NCBI GenBank assembly: GCA_003559585.1
Contig: PWKX01000152.1
Location: forward strand, 1 to 17,985
Length of the DNA stretch: 17,985 bases
From: Mollicutes bacterium
Lineage (GTDB): Bacteria > Bacillota_I > Bacilli_A > Izemoplasmatales > Izemoplasmataceae
Direction of reading: 5' to 3'
Under the pieces are notes generated by a model. That model saw nothing but the letters and a program-made list of their open reading frames with translations. It searched no databases and was not told the origin of the DNA. This document shows positions 1-8,835 of this stretch, piece by piece (the stretch's first letter is position 1; the number at the start of each line of letters is the position of its first letter). The translations under genes were made by a program, and so were the position numbers.

Positions 1-4
1 AATA

Positions 5-33
5 TTGAAAGATAGGTAAACTTAACGTAAAAT
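5..33 (+). promoter_or_regulatory. predicted sigma-A promoter of the galactoside operon
   Basis: A TTGAAA box (5-10) and a TAAAAT box (28-33) are separated by exactly 17 bases, each one mismatch from consensus. They lie 30 bases before the GTG start of the LacI-family gene. The spacer contains TTAACGTAA, a weak CG-centred dyad of the kind LacI-family proteins bind, so autoregulation is possible, but this operator is only an inference. Confidence 0.5.
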
Positions 34-62
34 TAATGTATCTATTTGTTGAGGTGATTGCC

Positions 63-1064
63 GTGGCAACATTAAAAGACATCGCAAAAGCTTGTCATGT
101 TTCGGTTTCGACTGTGTCTAGAGTTTTAAACGATGATCAAACACTAAACGTCTCTGATTTAAAGCGTAGTAACATCATTAAAACCGCTCAAAAAATGAAT
201 TATGTGAAAAAACATAAAAACTTACGAGATAAAAAACACATCGCTGTGGTGTTATGGTATGACACCAACCAAGAAATTGAAGACCCTTATTACATGGAAA
301 TTCGTCACGGCATCGAACAACAAGCCAAAGAGAAAAACATCTATATCATGACCTTATACAAACAACACGATACCTACGATTATCAGGCTTTAAAAGATGT
401 GGATGGTTTAATTGCCTTAGGTAAATTTACATCTGAGGAAGTCCGTGCTTTTAAAGACAAAACCAATCACATCGTTTTTGTTGATAGTGTTTTTGAACCA
501 ACACACTATGATAGTGTCGTGATTGATTTTGATCAAGCAATGGATTCGCTTTTCAATCACATTAAGCAACACGCTTATCAATCGATTGGGTATATCGGTG
601 GGTATGAACCCTATACGCAACAATCAAGTGTATTAGAACCAAGAGCAAATTTGCTTAAACACTATTTAATTAAGACAAACCAATATGATGCAAAACACAT
701 GCATTTTGGGACCTTTGTTAGTCAAAGTGGTTATCAATTGATGCAACAAGCCATCCAAGACGGTAATGTAGCCGGTCTTTACATCTGTGCCAATGACTCA
801 ATTGCTTTTGGGGCGATTAAAGCTTTACTTGAAAACGACATGAACATCCCTGATGATGTTAGCATCATTGGCTTTAATGATATCGCACAAGCAGCCTATA
901 TACACCCTTCATTAACCACTGTAAAAATTCACACAAGCGCGATGGGTAAAGAAGCCCTTTCGTCTTTATTAGACCGGATCAACGATCCTGATAAAATTCC
1001 AATTAAAAAAGTTTTACCAACCAACCTTATCGTTCGTCAATCATCGAAGAAAGGAGCGTTTTAA
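63..1064 (+). CDS. LacI/GalR-family transcriptional regulator of galactoside genes
   Basis: DNA-binding regulator of 333 residues, the usual length for the family. The N-terminus carries the LacI helix-turn-helix (TLKDIAKACHVSVSTVSRVL, about residues 3-22), then a periplasmic-binding-protein-like sugar domain with family hallmarks: a VDS/VIDFDQA segment, GYIGG, ICANDSIAFGAI, DVSIIGFNDI and a C-terminal HPSLTTV. I chose the GTG at 63 because GAGGTGA lies just upstream and it gives the standard MATLKDIA start; an upstream in-frame ATG at 36 would add nine atypical residues. The stop overlaps the next gene's ATG by one base, so it is cotranscribed with the alpha-galactosidase. By context it probably senses a galactoside or galactose and controls its own operon. 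The exact inducer cannot be read from the sequence. Confidence 0.9.
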   Translation: MATLKDIAKACHVSVSTVSRVLNDDQTLNVSDLKRSNIIKTAQKMNYVKKHKNLRDKKHIAVVLWYDTNQEIEDPYYMEIRHGIEQQAKEKNIYIMTLYKQHDTYDYQALKDVDGLIALGKFTSEEVRAFKDKTNHIVFVDSVFEPTHYDSVVIDFDQAMDSLFNHIKQHAYQSIGYIGGYEPYTQQSSVLEPRANLLKHYLIKTNQYDAKHMHFGTFVSQSGYQLMQQAIQDGNVAGLYICANDSIAFGAIKALLENDMNIPDDVSIIGFNDIAQAAYIHPSLTTVKIHTSAMGKEALSSLLDRINDPDKIPIKKVLPTNLIVRQSSKKGAF

Positions 1065-2440
1065 TGATAGAATTCGACCAAGAGAAACAACTTTTTAGCC
1101 TTCATACTCAAAATACAACCTACATCATGGGCATCGCCTCAACCAAACACTTATTACACTTATATTACGGCGAAACTCTTTCATCCCCTTCATCACAAGA
1201 TACTTTTTTAAAACAACCACCCTTGCCTTTAGGTAGCAGCACCCAATATGAAGACAAAGACGATGTTAATTTAAATCATCTGCCTTTAGAAGCCCCTACT
1301 TATGGAAAAGGTGATTACCGTGAACCGTTGTTGCATATTGAAAATCATGAAGGTTACCGCAGCATGGACTTTTTGTATCACGACCACGAGCTCATCCATG
1401 ATTTTCACATTAAAGGCATGCCACAAGCACCTAAAAAAGAAACCTTGAAAATCACATTAAAAGAAAAAACATTTGGCATTCAATTAAACCTTTACTACTC
1501 TATTTTCAAAGATGAAAACATCATCATCCGTAGTCTAAGTGTTCAAAACACAACACAACATCCTTTAGTTTTAGACCGCGCATTAAGTGCTAATGTTGAT
1601 TTTTTAACATCACATTATGATCTACTCACATTAGATGGCGCTTGGATTAAAGAACGTCATATTCAACGACATCCACTTAGATATGGCATTCATAAAATCG
1701 ACAGCAAAAAAGGCGTTTCAAGTAGTGATCACAATCCGTTTTTTGCACTCTTAGACAAAGAAGCTGGTCAAAACTTTGGATCAGTTTATGGATTTAATCT
1801 TATTTATTCAGGCAATTTTGAAGCCAATATCGAAATCAGCCCTCATGATTTATTGCGCGTAAACCTTGGCATTAACAGCTTTGATTTTAAATGGACATTA
1901 AAGCCAAACGAACAATTTTTCACACCAGAAGCTGTCTTGACCTATGCAAACACTGGGCTAAATGGGATGCGCCAAAACATGCACACATTTATCAATCAGC
2001 ATCTCAGTAATCAGCAGAAAAAAAGACCCATTAAAATCAATAACTGGGAAGCCACATACTTTGATTTTAACGAAAAAAAGTTATTAGCCATCGCCAAACA
2101 AGCAAAAAAATTCGGGATTGAATGTTTTTGTCTCGATGACGGGTGGTTCGGAGCACGTGATGATGATACGTCCTCTTTAGGTGATTGGCATGAAAACAAA
2201 AAGAAACTACCCGGCGGTTTAAAACGTTTAAGCCAAAAAATAAAAAAATTAGACTTATTGTTCGGTCTTTGGGTTGAGCCCGAAATGATCAGCCCAAGAA
2301 GTACCCTTTATCAAACACATCCTGATTGGGCCATCAAACACCCAAACATCAAACCATCTTTAGGCCGGCATCAGTTAGTGTTAGATCTATCCAATCCCAA
2401 GGTTGTAGATTATCTTTTTGATACGTTAAGTTCATTGTAA
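1064..2440 (+). CDS. GH36 alpha-galactosidase, N-terminal part, cut by an in-frame stop
   Basis: Family GH36 retaining alpha-galactosidases release terminal alpha-galactose from melibiose, raffinose or related sugars. This part holds the N-terminal beta-sandwich (about residues 1-320) and the first half of the (beta/alpha)8 barrel, with diagnostic motifs CLDDGWFGARDDD, GDWHENKKKLPGGL, GLWVEPEMISP and HQLVLDLSNP. AAAGGAG sits 7 bases before the ATG. The reading frame stops at TAA 2438-2440 (codon 459), yet the same frame continues at once as KRAQVDYVKWD, ordinary GH36 sequence containing the nucleophile. One base change (CAA, AAA or GAA to TAA) explains the break; no frameshift is needed. Without readthrough this part lacks both catalytic Asp residues and should be inactive. 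A sequencing error, a recent nonsense mutation or programmed readthrough are all possible. No signal peptide is seen, so a cytoplasmic role is expected. Confidence 0.88.
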   Translation: MIEFDQEKQLFSLHTQNTTYIMGIASTKHLLHLYYGETLSSPSSQDTFLKQPPLPLGSSTQYEDKDDVNLNHLPLEAPTYGKGDYREPLLHIENHEGYRSMDFLYHDHELIHDFHIKGMPQAPKKETLKITLKEKTFGIQLNLYYSIFKDENIIIRSLSVQNTTQHPLVLDRALSANVDFLTSHYDLLTLDGAWIKERHIQRHPLRYGIHKIDSKKGVSSSDHNPFFALLDKEAGQNFGSVYGFNLIYSGNFEANIEISPHDLLRVNLGINSFDFKWTLKPNEQFFTPEAVLTYANTGLNGMRQNMHTFINQHLSNQQKKRPIKINNWEATYFDFNEKKLLAIAKQAKKFGIECFCLDDGWFGARDDDTSSLGDWHENKKKLPGGLKRLSQKIKKLDLLFGLWVEPEMISPRSTLYQTHPDWAIKHPNIKPSLGRHQLVLDLSNPKVVDYLFDTLSSL

Positions 2441-2473
2441 AAACGGGCTCAAGTTGATTATGTTAAATGGGAT

Positions 2474-3397
2474 ATGAACCGTAACCTTTCTGATCTATAT
2501 TCTACCCATGCATCGATAACACACCAATCTCACTTAGCACACAGCTATGTCTTAGGACTATACGCCTTACTAGAAAGATTGAAAAATTCCTTTCCTGATA
2601 TACTATTTGAATCCTGTAGCAGTGGTGGGAACCGCTTTGACTTAGGCATGCTTTATTATATGCCACAAACATGGACAAGCGACAACACTGATAGCTTTGA
2701 ACGCTTAAAAATTCAACAAGGCACAAGTTTAGCTTACCCGTTATCAAGTATATCAAATCATGTCAGTGATGATGTGTCTCATCAAGTCTTAAGACACACA
2801 CCCCTTGAAACAAGATTTAATGTCGCTTGTTTTGGGGTACTAGGCTATGAGCTGGATTTACGCAAACGTTCACGGTTTGATGTTAAAGTGATGAAAGCGC
2901 AAATCGCCTTTTATAAACAACACCGGACACTCTTTCAAACCGGCAGACTCTATGAGTTACAAAGCGATGAAGGCTATCAGTTCATGGTGGTCTCAGCCGA
3001 TAAAACAAAAGCGATTCTCGGTTTATTTCAGGGACTCATGCCAGTCAATCCCGGTCATCAAACGGTGAAACTTAAAGGGTTAGACCCAAACAAAACATAC
3101 CACATCCAAAACCGGAAACAATACGAAAACATCAAACGGTTTGGTGCCTTAAGTCAACACGCGCTTCCTATTAAACTAAAACCGCATGGCATGCTTTTTA
3201 ATTGGATTAGCAATATTTACCGCTTTGAAGTTGAACGGTTTGAAACCACTTTGAGTGGTGAGACACTCATGAATCAAGGATTACACCTATCCCCACGTTT
3301 TACCGGAACAGGCCATCATGCATCGATGCGTCTTATGCCGGATTTTAGCTCTAGACTATATGTGATAAAGGAGACGCATGATGGAGACACTATCTAA
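2474..3397 (+). CDS. GH36 alpha-galactosidase, C-terminal part (downstream of the stop)
   Basis: This is the continuation, in the same frame, of the gene starting at 1064. The first ATG after the stop is at 2474, but homology begins at 2441. The catalytic nucleophile Asp (GAT 2471-2473, in KWDMNR) falls one codon before this ATG, so a protein started here would lack it. The rest is well preserved: ESCSSGGNRFDLGML, the acid/base Asp in TWTSDNTD (GAC 2681-2683, 70 codons after the nucleophile, the spacing I recall for Geobacillus AgaA), and a C-terminal beta-sandwich ending near MNQGLHLSPRFTG. No ribosome site precedes the ATG. Absence of further lesions suggests a recent mutation or an assembly error. 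The end overlaps the symporter start by 20 bases. The whole gene (1064-3397) would encode about 777 residues, slightly longer than the usual 720-750. Confidence 0.85.
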   Translation: MNRNLSDLYSTHASITHQSHLAHSYVLGLYALLERLKNSFPDILFESCSSGGNRFDLGMLYYMPQTWTSDNTDSFERLKIQQGTSLAYPLSSISNHVSDDVSHQVLRHTPLETRFNVACFGVLGYELDLRKRSRFDVKVMKAQIAFYKQHRTLFQTGRLYELQSDEGYQFMVVSADKTKAILGLFQGLMPVNPGHQTVKLKGLDPNKTYHIQNRKQYENIKRFGALSQHALPIKLKPHGMLFNWISNIYRFEVERFETTLSGETLMNQGLHLSPRFTGTGHHASMRLMPDFSSRLYVIKETHDGDTI

Positions 3398-4805
3398 AAC
3401 AACTACCATTTCAAAAAAACACAAGTTTATCTTTGCGTTTGGAGGTTTGGGAAAAGACGCGATGTTCGCCATGAGCACCGTTATGGCTTTTTATTTTATT
3501 GATATCATTGGCATATCACCTTTGTTTATCGGTACCATGATGATGATAGTCCGCGTTTGGGATGCCATCAATGACCCCATCATGGGTGGTGTTGTTAGTA
3601 ACACCAACACACGCATGGGAAAATTTAGACCATGGATATTGATTGGTTCATTCTTAAATGCCATCATCTTACTGTTTATTTTTTTAAACCCTGATTTACC
3701 AGCTGATTCACTACGCATGTATGCTTATGTCACTGTTTTTTATACCTTATGGGGCATGAGTTATACCTTAATGGATATTCCGTTTTGGAGTATGATTCCG
3801 GCCCTTTCACAATCACAAAAAGAACGTGAAAACATCACCGTTTTAACCCGTTTATTTACCAGTATTGGCTTTTTCATCATCTCTGCAGGCTATTTACAGT
3901 TATCGGAAATATTAGGTGGTGGAGACAATGTTGAGGCTCAAGCACGTGGTTTCTTCTTCTTAGCGCTCATCGTCTCACTTGTTTTCTTCTTTAGTGAGTT
4001 GCTTTTAGCTTTAAAAGTCAAAGAAAATGTCACGCTTAAAAAAACACAAAAGGTCAGTTTGAAACGGATGTTTCAATTACTCAAACAAAACGACCAACTA
4101 TTAACGGTAATGGTGGTTGTGTTGATCGCTAACTTTGTTCTTTATATCACAAGTGGGATGGCCATTTACTATATTCTATATGACATAGCAAGACCTGCTT
4201 TATTTGTCGTTTTTATTGGAATTGGTGGTGTTTTACAAGTCCTTGGTTCGTTGATTTTCCCCGTGTTTAAAAGATACTTTACCCGCAAGCAAATATTTAA
4301 CGGTTCTGTGATATTGCAAATCAGTGGCTTTTTATTATTATTTTTCAATGCGTTTTTCTTTGAAAACTCCACAGAACTGGCGCTTTTATTTACATTTGGT
4401 AGCTTTGTTTTTATTGGACAAGGCTTACAAATGGTATTACAAACCGTGTTAATCTCAGATACGGTTGAGTATGGTGAATACCACCAAAAAGAACGCTCTG
4501 AAGCGTTAGCTTTTAGTGTTCAAACCTTCATCGTTAAACTCGCAATGGGACTAAGTTTAGGGGTGATAGGCTTAGGACTTGAAATTTTTCAGTTTGTACC
4601 AGCCATTGACGATGTGCGTCAACCACAAGCAAATTTCACCATCTATGGCATGCGTATCTTAATGTTTGTTGTGCCTGTAATTGGTCTACTTCTATCTTTA
4701 ACCGTGTTCAATAAAAAACACACATTAAATGAAACAGCTTATGCAAATATTGTTGCTAAGTTAAAGGAGCGTGAAGCATATGATAAAGACGGCCCTGAAC
4801 TTTAA
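3378..4805 (+). CDS. GPH-family sugar:cation symporter (MelB/LacS/XynP-like MFS permease)
   Basis: A 475-residue polytopic membrane protein with about 12 hydrophobic segments, matching the glycoside-pentoside-hexuronide:cation symporter family. Signatures seen are GGLGKDAMF near residues 22-30, WDAINDPIMG (61-70) with the Asp residues that coordinate the coupling cation in MelB, RMGKFRPW (79-86) in the first cytoplasmic loop, and EYGEYHQKERSEA in the second half. It lacks the EIIA-like C-terminal regulatory domain of LacS. Two adjacent ATGs (3378 and 3381) are possible; AAAGGAG at 3367-3373 is better spaced for the second. It overlaps the alpha-galactosidase upstream and the GH2 enzyme downstream, so it most likely imports the galactosides these enzymes cleave. 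Substrate and coupling ion (Na+ or H+) are not determined by the sequence. Confidence 0.9.
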   Translation: MMETLSKTTTISKKHKFIFAFGGLGKDAMFAMSTVMAFYFIDIIGISPLFIGTMMMIVRVWDAINDPIMGGVVSNTNTRMGKFRPWILIGSFLNAIILLFIFLNPDLPADSLRMYAYVTVFYTLWGMSYTLMDIPFWSMIPALSQSQKERENITVLTRLFTSIGFFIISAGYLQLSEILGGGDNVEAQARGFFFLALIVSLVFFFSELLLALKVKENVTLKKTQKVSLKRMFQLLKQNDQLLTVMVVVLIANFVLYITSGMAIYYILYDIARPALFVVFIGIGGVLQVLGSLIFPVFKRYFTRKQIFNGSVILQISGFLLLFFNAFFFENSTELALLFTFGSFVFIGQGLQMVLQTVLISDTVEYGEYHQKERSEALAFSVQTFIVKLAMGLSLGVIGLGLEIFQFVPAIDDVRQPQANFTIYGMRILMFVVPVIGLLLSLTVFNKKHTLNETAYANIVAKLKEREAYDKDGPEL

Positions 4806-7101
4806 TTGGCAGTTTACTGAAGGTTTTAAAGAATCATATCTAAAGCAATCCTTTACTGGTGAAAGCGTTGATATTCCACATACTGTAAAACATATTCCTA
4901 AAAATTATTTTGATGAAAACATCACAAAAATGATATCAACCTATCAAAAAACGTTTTCTTACGATTTAAAGACAAATAGACGGCTTTTTTTGCGCTTTGA
5001 GGGCGTGATGTCTAAAGCAGTCGTGTACCTAAATGAACAACCAATCACAAAGCACATCGGTGGATACACACCCTTTAGTGTTGAGATTACAAACACTCTA
5101 AAAGCAGATAACCGTCTCACCGTGGTTGTTGATTCTCAAGAAACCCCTGATCACCCCCCATTTGGTCACGTGGTTGATTACTTAACTTATGGCGGCATAT
5201 ATAGAGAAGTTACATTAATCGAAACCGGCCCAGATATGATCGAACACCTATTAATTGATGGCGATGAGCACACATTAAACCTAAGAGCTCAACTTAATAC
5301 AACAACAAACTTATCAAGTTGTGTCTTTAAAATTTTTGATGGTGAACAAGTCATGCAAACATATCACGCGTCTATCACTGATCAAAGCGTGTTTTTGACC
5401 GAAAAACACACCTTAAACGTATGGTCTTTAACGCATCCGAAATTGTATACCATCAAAGCGTATATTAACCAAGAATGCATCTATAGCGATCGCTTTGGTT
5501 TAAGAACCATTCGTGTTGATGAGAACGGTTTTTATCTAAATGGAGAAAACATATTTCTACGTGGTTTAAACCGACATCAGTCTTACCCTTATGTTGGTTA
5601 TGCTTTGCCAGCATCGGCCCAAAGAAAAGACGCCGACATGTTAAAAGATGATTTAGGTCTTAACATAGTTAGAAGTTCTCACTATCCACCAAGCAAACAT
5701 TTTTTAAACCGTTGTGATGAGATTGGTTTACTTGTTTTCACAGAACTACCAGGCTGGCAACACATCGGTGATGAAACTTGGCAATCCCATGCTTTAAATG
5801 ACTTAAAAACAATGGTTATCAATGATTACAATCACCCAAGCATCGTCATCATTGGAACACGCATCAATGAAAGTGATGACCACGATATCTTTTATCAAAA
5901 AACACAAGATTTAGTTAAATCAATTGACACCTCAAGACCAACCGGTGGGGTTAGAGTATTTGCCAAAAGCAATCTGTTAGAAGATATTTACACCATGAAC
6001 GACTTTACCCATCATGGCGACAATGAAGGATTAACAAACAAGCGCAACATAACCAAAAAAAGACACCCTTATTTAGTCACAGAATATAATGGGCATATGT
6101 TTCCAACCAAGGCCTTTGACAATGAAGAACGACGTATTGATCACGCTTTAAGACACTTTAAAGTATTAGATGATGCCTACAAGATGAACGGGTTAATGGG
6201 TGCCATAGGGTGGTGTATGAACGATTATCACACCCACCAAGCCTTTGGCAGTAACGATCATGTATGTTATCACGGTGTTTTCGATATGAACCGCAACACG
6301 AAATACGCAGCCAGTGTTTATGCTTCACAAGGGGATAAACCATACTTAAACGTCTTATCTAATATGCACATTGGCGATAGAAGTAGTGGTGTGTTAAATC
6401 ATGTTGTGGTCGCTACCAATTGTGATAAAGTTGAATTATACAAAAACGACCAACTGATAGGCACACACTTTCCTTCAAGTACGTATTCTCATTTACCGCA
6501 CCCTCCTGTGATCATTAAAGATTTTATCGGTAATCAAATCGAAATCAATGAACCCTTTTCCAAAAAAGACGCCAAACGCATTAAAACCATCATGCTTTAT
6601 ATGATGAATAACCATTTAAACATGCGTCTACGTGATAAAATCACCTTTGCATATATACTGAAAAAATATAAAATGTCTTACGCTGATGCGGTTAATTTAT
6701 ACACAAAATATGTCGGTGGTTGGGGCGAGGTTTCCACCATCTACCAGTTTAAAGGTTATCAAAATAATCAAGTCGTGGTTGATGTTAACAAAAGACCGTG
6801 CGATGATTATCACTTAAACATCAGCGCCGATGAAAACACGTTATACCACAAAGACACCTATGACGTCACGCGAATCACCGCCTCATTAATCAACCGTTTT
6901 AACGACCGTGCACATTATGCTCATGCGGTCATCTCCATTGAAGTAAGTGGTGATATTAAATTGATAGGTCCTTCTTCACGAGCTTTACAAGGTGGCATTG
7001 AAAGTTTCTGGATTCGCTCAATCAAAAAAGGACACGGCAAAGTGACCGTTCACTCTCCACAATTTGAATCTGTATCAATCGATATGACCATTTCCACCTA
7101 A
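4780..7101 (+). CDS. GH2 glycoside hydrolase, probable beta-galactosidase
   Basis: A 773-residue retaining GH2 enzyme, apparently cytoplasmic (no signal peptide). Order: sugar-binding jelly-roll (about 1-160, with PHTVKH and YGGIYREVTL), immunoglobulin-like domain (about 165-250), catalytic barrel from GENIFLRGLNRHQSYPY onward, then an uncharacterised C-terminal beta region. The acid/base Glu is in GTRINES (codon 364) and the nucleophile Glu in VTEYNGH (codon 435). NIVRSSHYPP and WCMNDY are also typical. The ATG at 4780 is chosen because AGGAG at 4765-4769 is 10 bases away; an upstream GTG at 4771 is too close. It overlaps the symporter by 26 bases and is the last gene of the operon. GH2 also includes beta-glucuronidases and other activities; beta-galactosidase is favoured by the neighbours. 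It lacks the small-chain domain of E. coli LacZ. Confidence 0.85.
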   Translation: MIKTALNFNWQFTEGFKESYLKQSFTGESVDIPHTVKHIPKNYFDENITKMISTYQKTFSYDLKTNRRLFLRFEGVMSKAVVYLNEQPITKHIGGYTPFSVEITNTLKADNRLTVVVDSQETPDHPPFGHVVDYLTYGGIYREVTLIETGPDMIEHLLIDGDEHTLNLRAQLNTTTNLSSCVFKIFDGEQVMQTYHASITDQSVFLTEKHTLNVWSLTHPKLYTIKAYINQECIYSDRFGLRTIRVDENGFYLNGENIFLRGLNRHQSYPYVGYALPASAQRKDADMLKDDLGLNIVRSSHYPPSKHFLNRCDEIGLLVFTELPGWQHIGDETWQSHALNDLKTMVINDYNHPSIVIIGTRINESDDHDIFYQKTQDLVKSIDTSRPTGGVRVFAKSNLLEDIYTMNDFTHHGDNEGLTNKRNITKKRHPYLVTEYNGHMFPTKAFDNEERRIDHALRHFKVLDDAYKMNGLMGAIGWCMNDYHTHQAFGSNDHVCYHGVFDMNRNTKYAASVYASQGDKPYLNVLSNMHIGDRSSGVLNHVVVATNCDKVELYKNDQLIGTHFPSSTYSHLPHPPVIIKDFIGNQIEINEPFSKKDAKRIKTIMLYMMNNHLNMRLRDKITFAYILKKYKMSYADAVNLYTKYVGGWGEVSTIYQFKGYQNNQVVVDVNKRPCDDYHLNISADENTLYHKDTYDVTRITASLINRFNDRAHYAHAVISIEVSGDIKLIGPSSRALQGGIESFWIRSIKKGHGKVTVHSPQFESVSIDMTIST

Positions 7102-7113
7102 TCATTCCGCACG

Positions 7114-7141
7114 AAAAAAGCACGCCTCAGCGTGCTTTTTT
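7114..7141. terminator. strong, probably bidirectional rho-independent terminator
   Basis: AAAAAAGCACGC and GCGTGCTTTTTT form a perfect 12-bp stem with a CTCA loop, 12 bases after the GH2 stop. The A-tract and T-tract make it usable from both strands, so it should end the galactoside operon (+) and the convergent FAD-oxidoreductase operon (-), whose last stop codon is at 7223. Confidence 0.9.
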
Positions 7142-7222
7142 AATGAGATTCTTGCCCATTTTTTTAAGACAATAGTGTTATTGTGTTACACCAATGATTT
7201 ACGTAAATTGGATGCGATGTCT

Positions 7223-7573
7223 TTAGTCTTTCAACGACATTGTTGCCACAACATCAACACCTGTATCAAATACGTTGGATAAGATGACATCTCCTAAATT
7301 AACAGGGATCTTTATTTCAACGCTTTCAAGCAAATCCATTAAATCAAACAATTTTTCTTTTGGAATGGCGTCGGTTGTTTTAACGGGCAGTCTTCTTTGG
7401 TGAATAGAATCGATGTTGACTGTTGTTGTCAGCATTCTTGTAGGGTTAAGCAGTTCTTTTTTGGCATAACGCTCACCACGTTTACATTTGTTGTTTTGAA
7501 CTTCATGGGTTTTTGTGTCAATGCTAACATGACAGCCCACAGGGCAAACAATACAAATCATCTCTTTTTTCAT
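7223..7573 (-). CDS. DUF1667 protein, small Cys-rich subunit of the glycerol-phosphate dehydrogenase-type complex
   Basis: A 116-residue protein with four N-terminal cysteines (C-x2-C-P-x-G-C, residues 7, 10 and 14, plus C30 in NKCKRGERYA), then NPTRMLTTTV and a domain with KTTDAIPKEKLFDLM. This is the DUF1667 family, regularly encoded third in a trio with a GlpA-like FAD protein and an NAD/FAD oxidoreductase. The cysteines are suited to an iron-sulfur cluster or metal, so an electron-transfer or assembly role is likely, but the precise function is not established to my knowledge. It starts inside the stop of the upstream gene (ATGA overlap), indicating translational coupling, and GAGGTGG provides a ribosome site. 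Confidence 0.85.
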   Translation of the reverse strand: MKKEMICIVCPVGCHVSIDTKTHEVQNNKCKRGERYAKKELLNPTRMLTTTVNIDSIHQRRLPVKTTDAIPKEKLFDLMDLLESVEIKIPVNLGDVILSNVFDTGVDVVATMSLKD

Positions 7574-8835
7574 TGACTGACCACCTCAAAAAGAATGCTG
7601 ATGGGACCACTGTGTTTTAAGTGTTCTTTTTTTATCTTAATTTTCTCCATTTCCGCTGGGACCACAAATTTTGCTTTCTCACTGAATAACAAGGTTTCAC
7701 CTTGATAAACATGAAATTTACCTGTTAAGGCGTTTGTGGTTGTTCTAAGTGATAAAACAACTTCGTTAAAGTCATCATCCATATCTAAGGTTTGCGGTAG
7801 AATATAAGAAATATTCGATGAAGGGGTTACATACAAAGTGTTCTTAGAACGTTTTTTGTTGTTTAAAATGTAAGCTTTTGCTTGTTGACCTGCTTTGGTA
7901 GATTCTTCGGTTACAAAATCAACCAAATCATGAACATGTAGTGCATTACCACAAGCAAACAAACCTTCAACACTTGTTTGGTAAGTCTGATCGACGATCG
8001 CACCACCTGTTTTCTTCGATACTTCAAACTTCAGTGAATCAAACATGTTGATATCAGGGATCAAACCAACTGATAATAATAAAGTATCAACCTCAAAGGT
8101 TTTTTCTGTTCCTTCAATATAATCGAAATTCTCATCTACTTCACTAATTGTGATACTTTCTAATACAGATTTACCTTTTATGTCGCTGATTGTATGCGAT
8201 AGATATAGTGGTATGTCAAAGTCATGTAAACATTGAACAATATTTCTTGTTAAGCCATTAGAATGCGGCATCAGTTCAGCCACACCTAATACCTCAGCGC
8301 CCTCTAAAGTCATACGACGAGCCATAATCAGACCGATATCGCCACTACCTAAGATAAACACTTTTTTACCTACCATATAACCATCGATGTTTAAATGGCG
8401 TTGAGCACTGCCAGCAGGCATGATGCCGGCTGGTCTATCACCAGGCAACTGAATGGCGCCTCTGGTTCGTTCATAACAACCGCTACTGATGATTGTGCTG
8501 ATAGCTTTAATGCGGTGTTCACCTTTCTTTGTGTTCATAAGCATTAATTCAAAGGTGCCGTTTTCTTTTACCACATCAACCACCGTGGTATCTGTAAAGA
8601 TATCAACATTTAGCCCGAGGACTTCTTCAATGCCTCGTTCTGCATATTCAGGGCCTGTAAGTTCTTCATTGTAATGATGAAGGCCAAATCCATTATGAAT
8701 ACATTGTTTTAAGATACCTCCCAGGGTTTTATCTCTTTCAATCAGACAAATGTTTAGTGATTTGTCATAAGCGCCTTTTAATGCGGCTAAACCAGCAGCG
8801 CCACCACCAATGATTACAATGTCATATGGCTTCAT
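7570..8835 (-). CDS. NAD(FAD)-dependent oxidoreductase, second subunit of the trio
   Basis: A 421-residue pyridine-nucleotide-disulfide-type flavoprotein. The FAD dinucleotide motif GGGAAG is at residues 10-15, the NAD motif GSGDIG at 163-168, and the C-terminal FAD motif is in LFACGNALHVHD. LKQCIHNGFGL (C45) is characteristic of the subfamily paired with GlpA-like dehydrogenases and DUF1667 proteins. It is thought to pass electrons between the substrate-oxidising flavoprotein and NAD(P) or another carrier; that role is inferred from family context. AAGGTGA precedes the ATG. ATGA overlaps join it to both neighbours, so the three proteins are likely made together as a complex. No membrane segment is seen. 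Confidence 0.88.
   Translation of the reverse strand: MKPYDIVIIGGGAAGLAALKGAYDKSLNICLIERDKTLGGILKQCIHNGFGLHHYNEELTGPEYAERGIEEVLGLNVDIFTDTTVVDVVKENGTFELMLMNTKKGEHRIKAISTIISSGCYERTRGAIQLPGDRPAGIMPAGSAQRHLNIDGYMVGKKVFILGSGDIGLIMARRMTLEGAEVLGVAELMPHSNGLTRNIVQCLHDFDIPLYLSHTISDIKGKSVLESITISEVDENFDYIEGTEKTFEVDTLLLSVGLIPDINMFDSLKFEVSKKTGGAIVDQTYQTSVEGLFACGNALHVHDLVDFVTEESTKAGQQAKAYILNNKKRSKNTLYVTPSSNISYILPQTLDMDDDFNEVVLSLRTTTNALTGKFHVYQGETLLFSEKAKFVVPAEMEKIKIKKEHLKHSGPISILFEVVSQ

Noticed and set aside
2438..2476. Frameshift or two genuinely separate alpha-galactosidase subunits
   Set aside because: The frame is unchanged across the stop, the intervening codons match GH36, and the downstream ATG has no ribosome site and would drop the nucleophile.
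7197..7208. Perfect 12-base palindrome ATTTACGTAAAT downstream of the DUF1667 gene
   Set aside because: It lies between two convergent genes with no promoter beside it; in AT-rich sequence one such palindrome is weak evidence for an operator.
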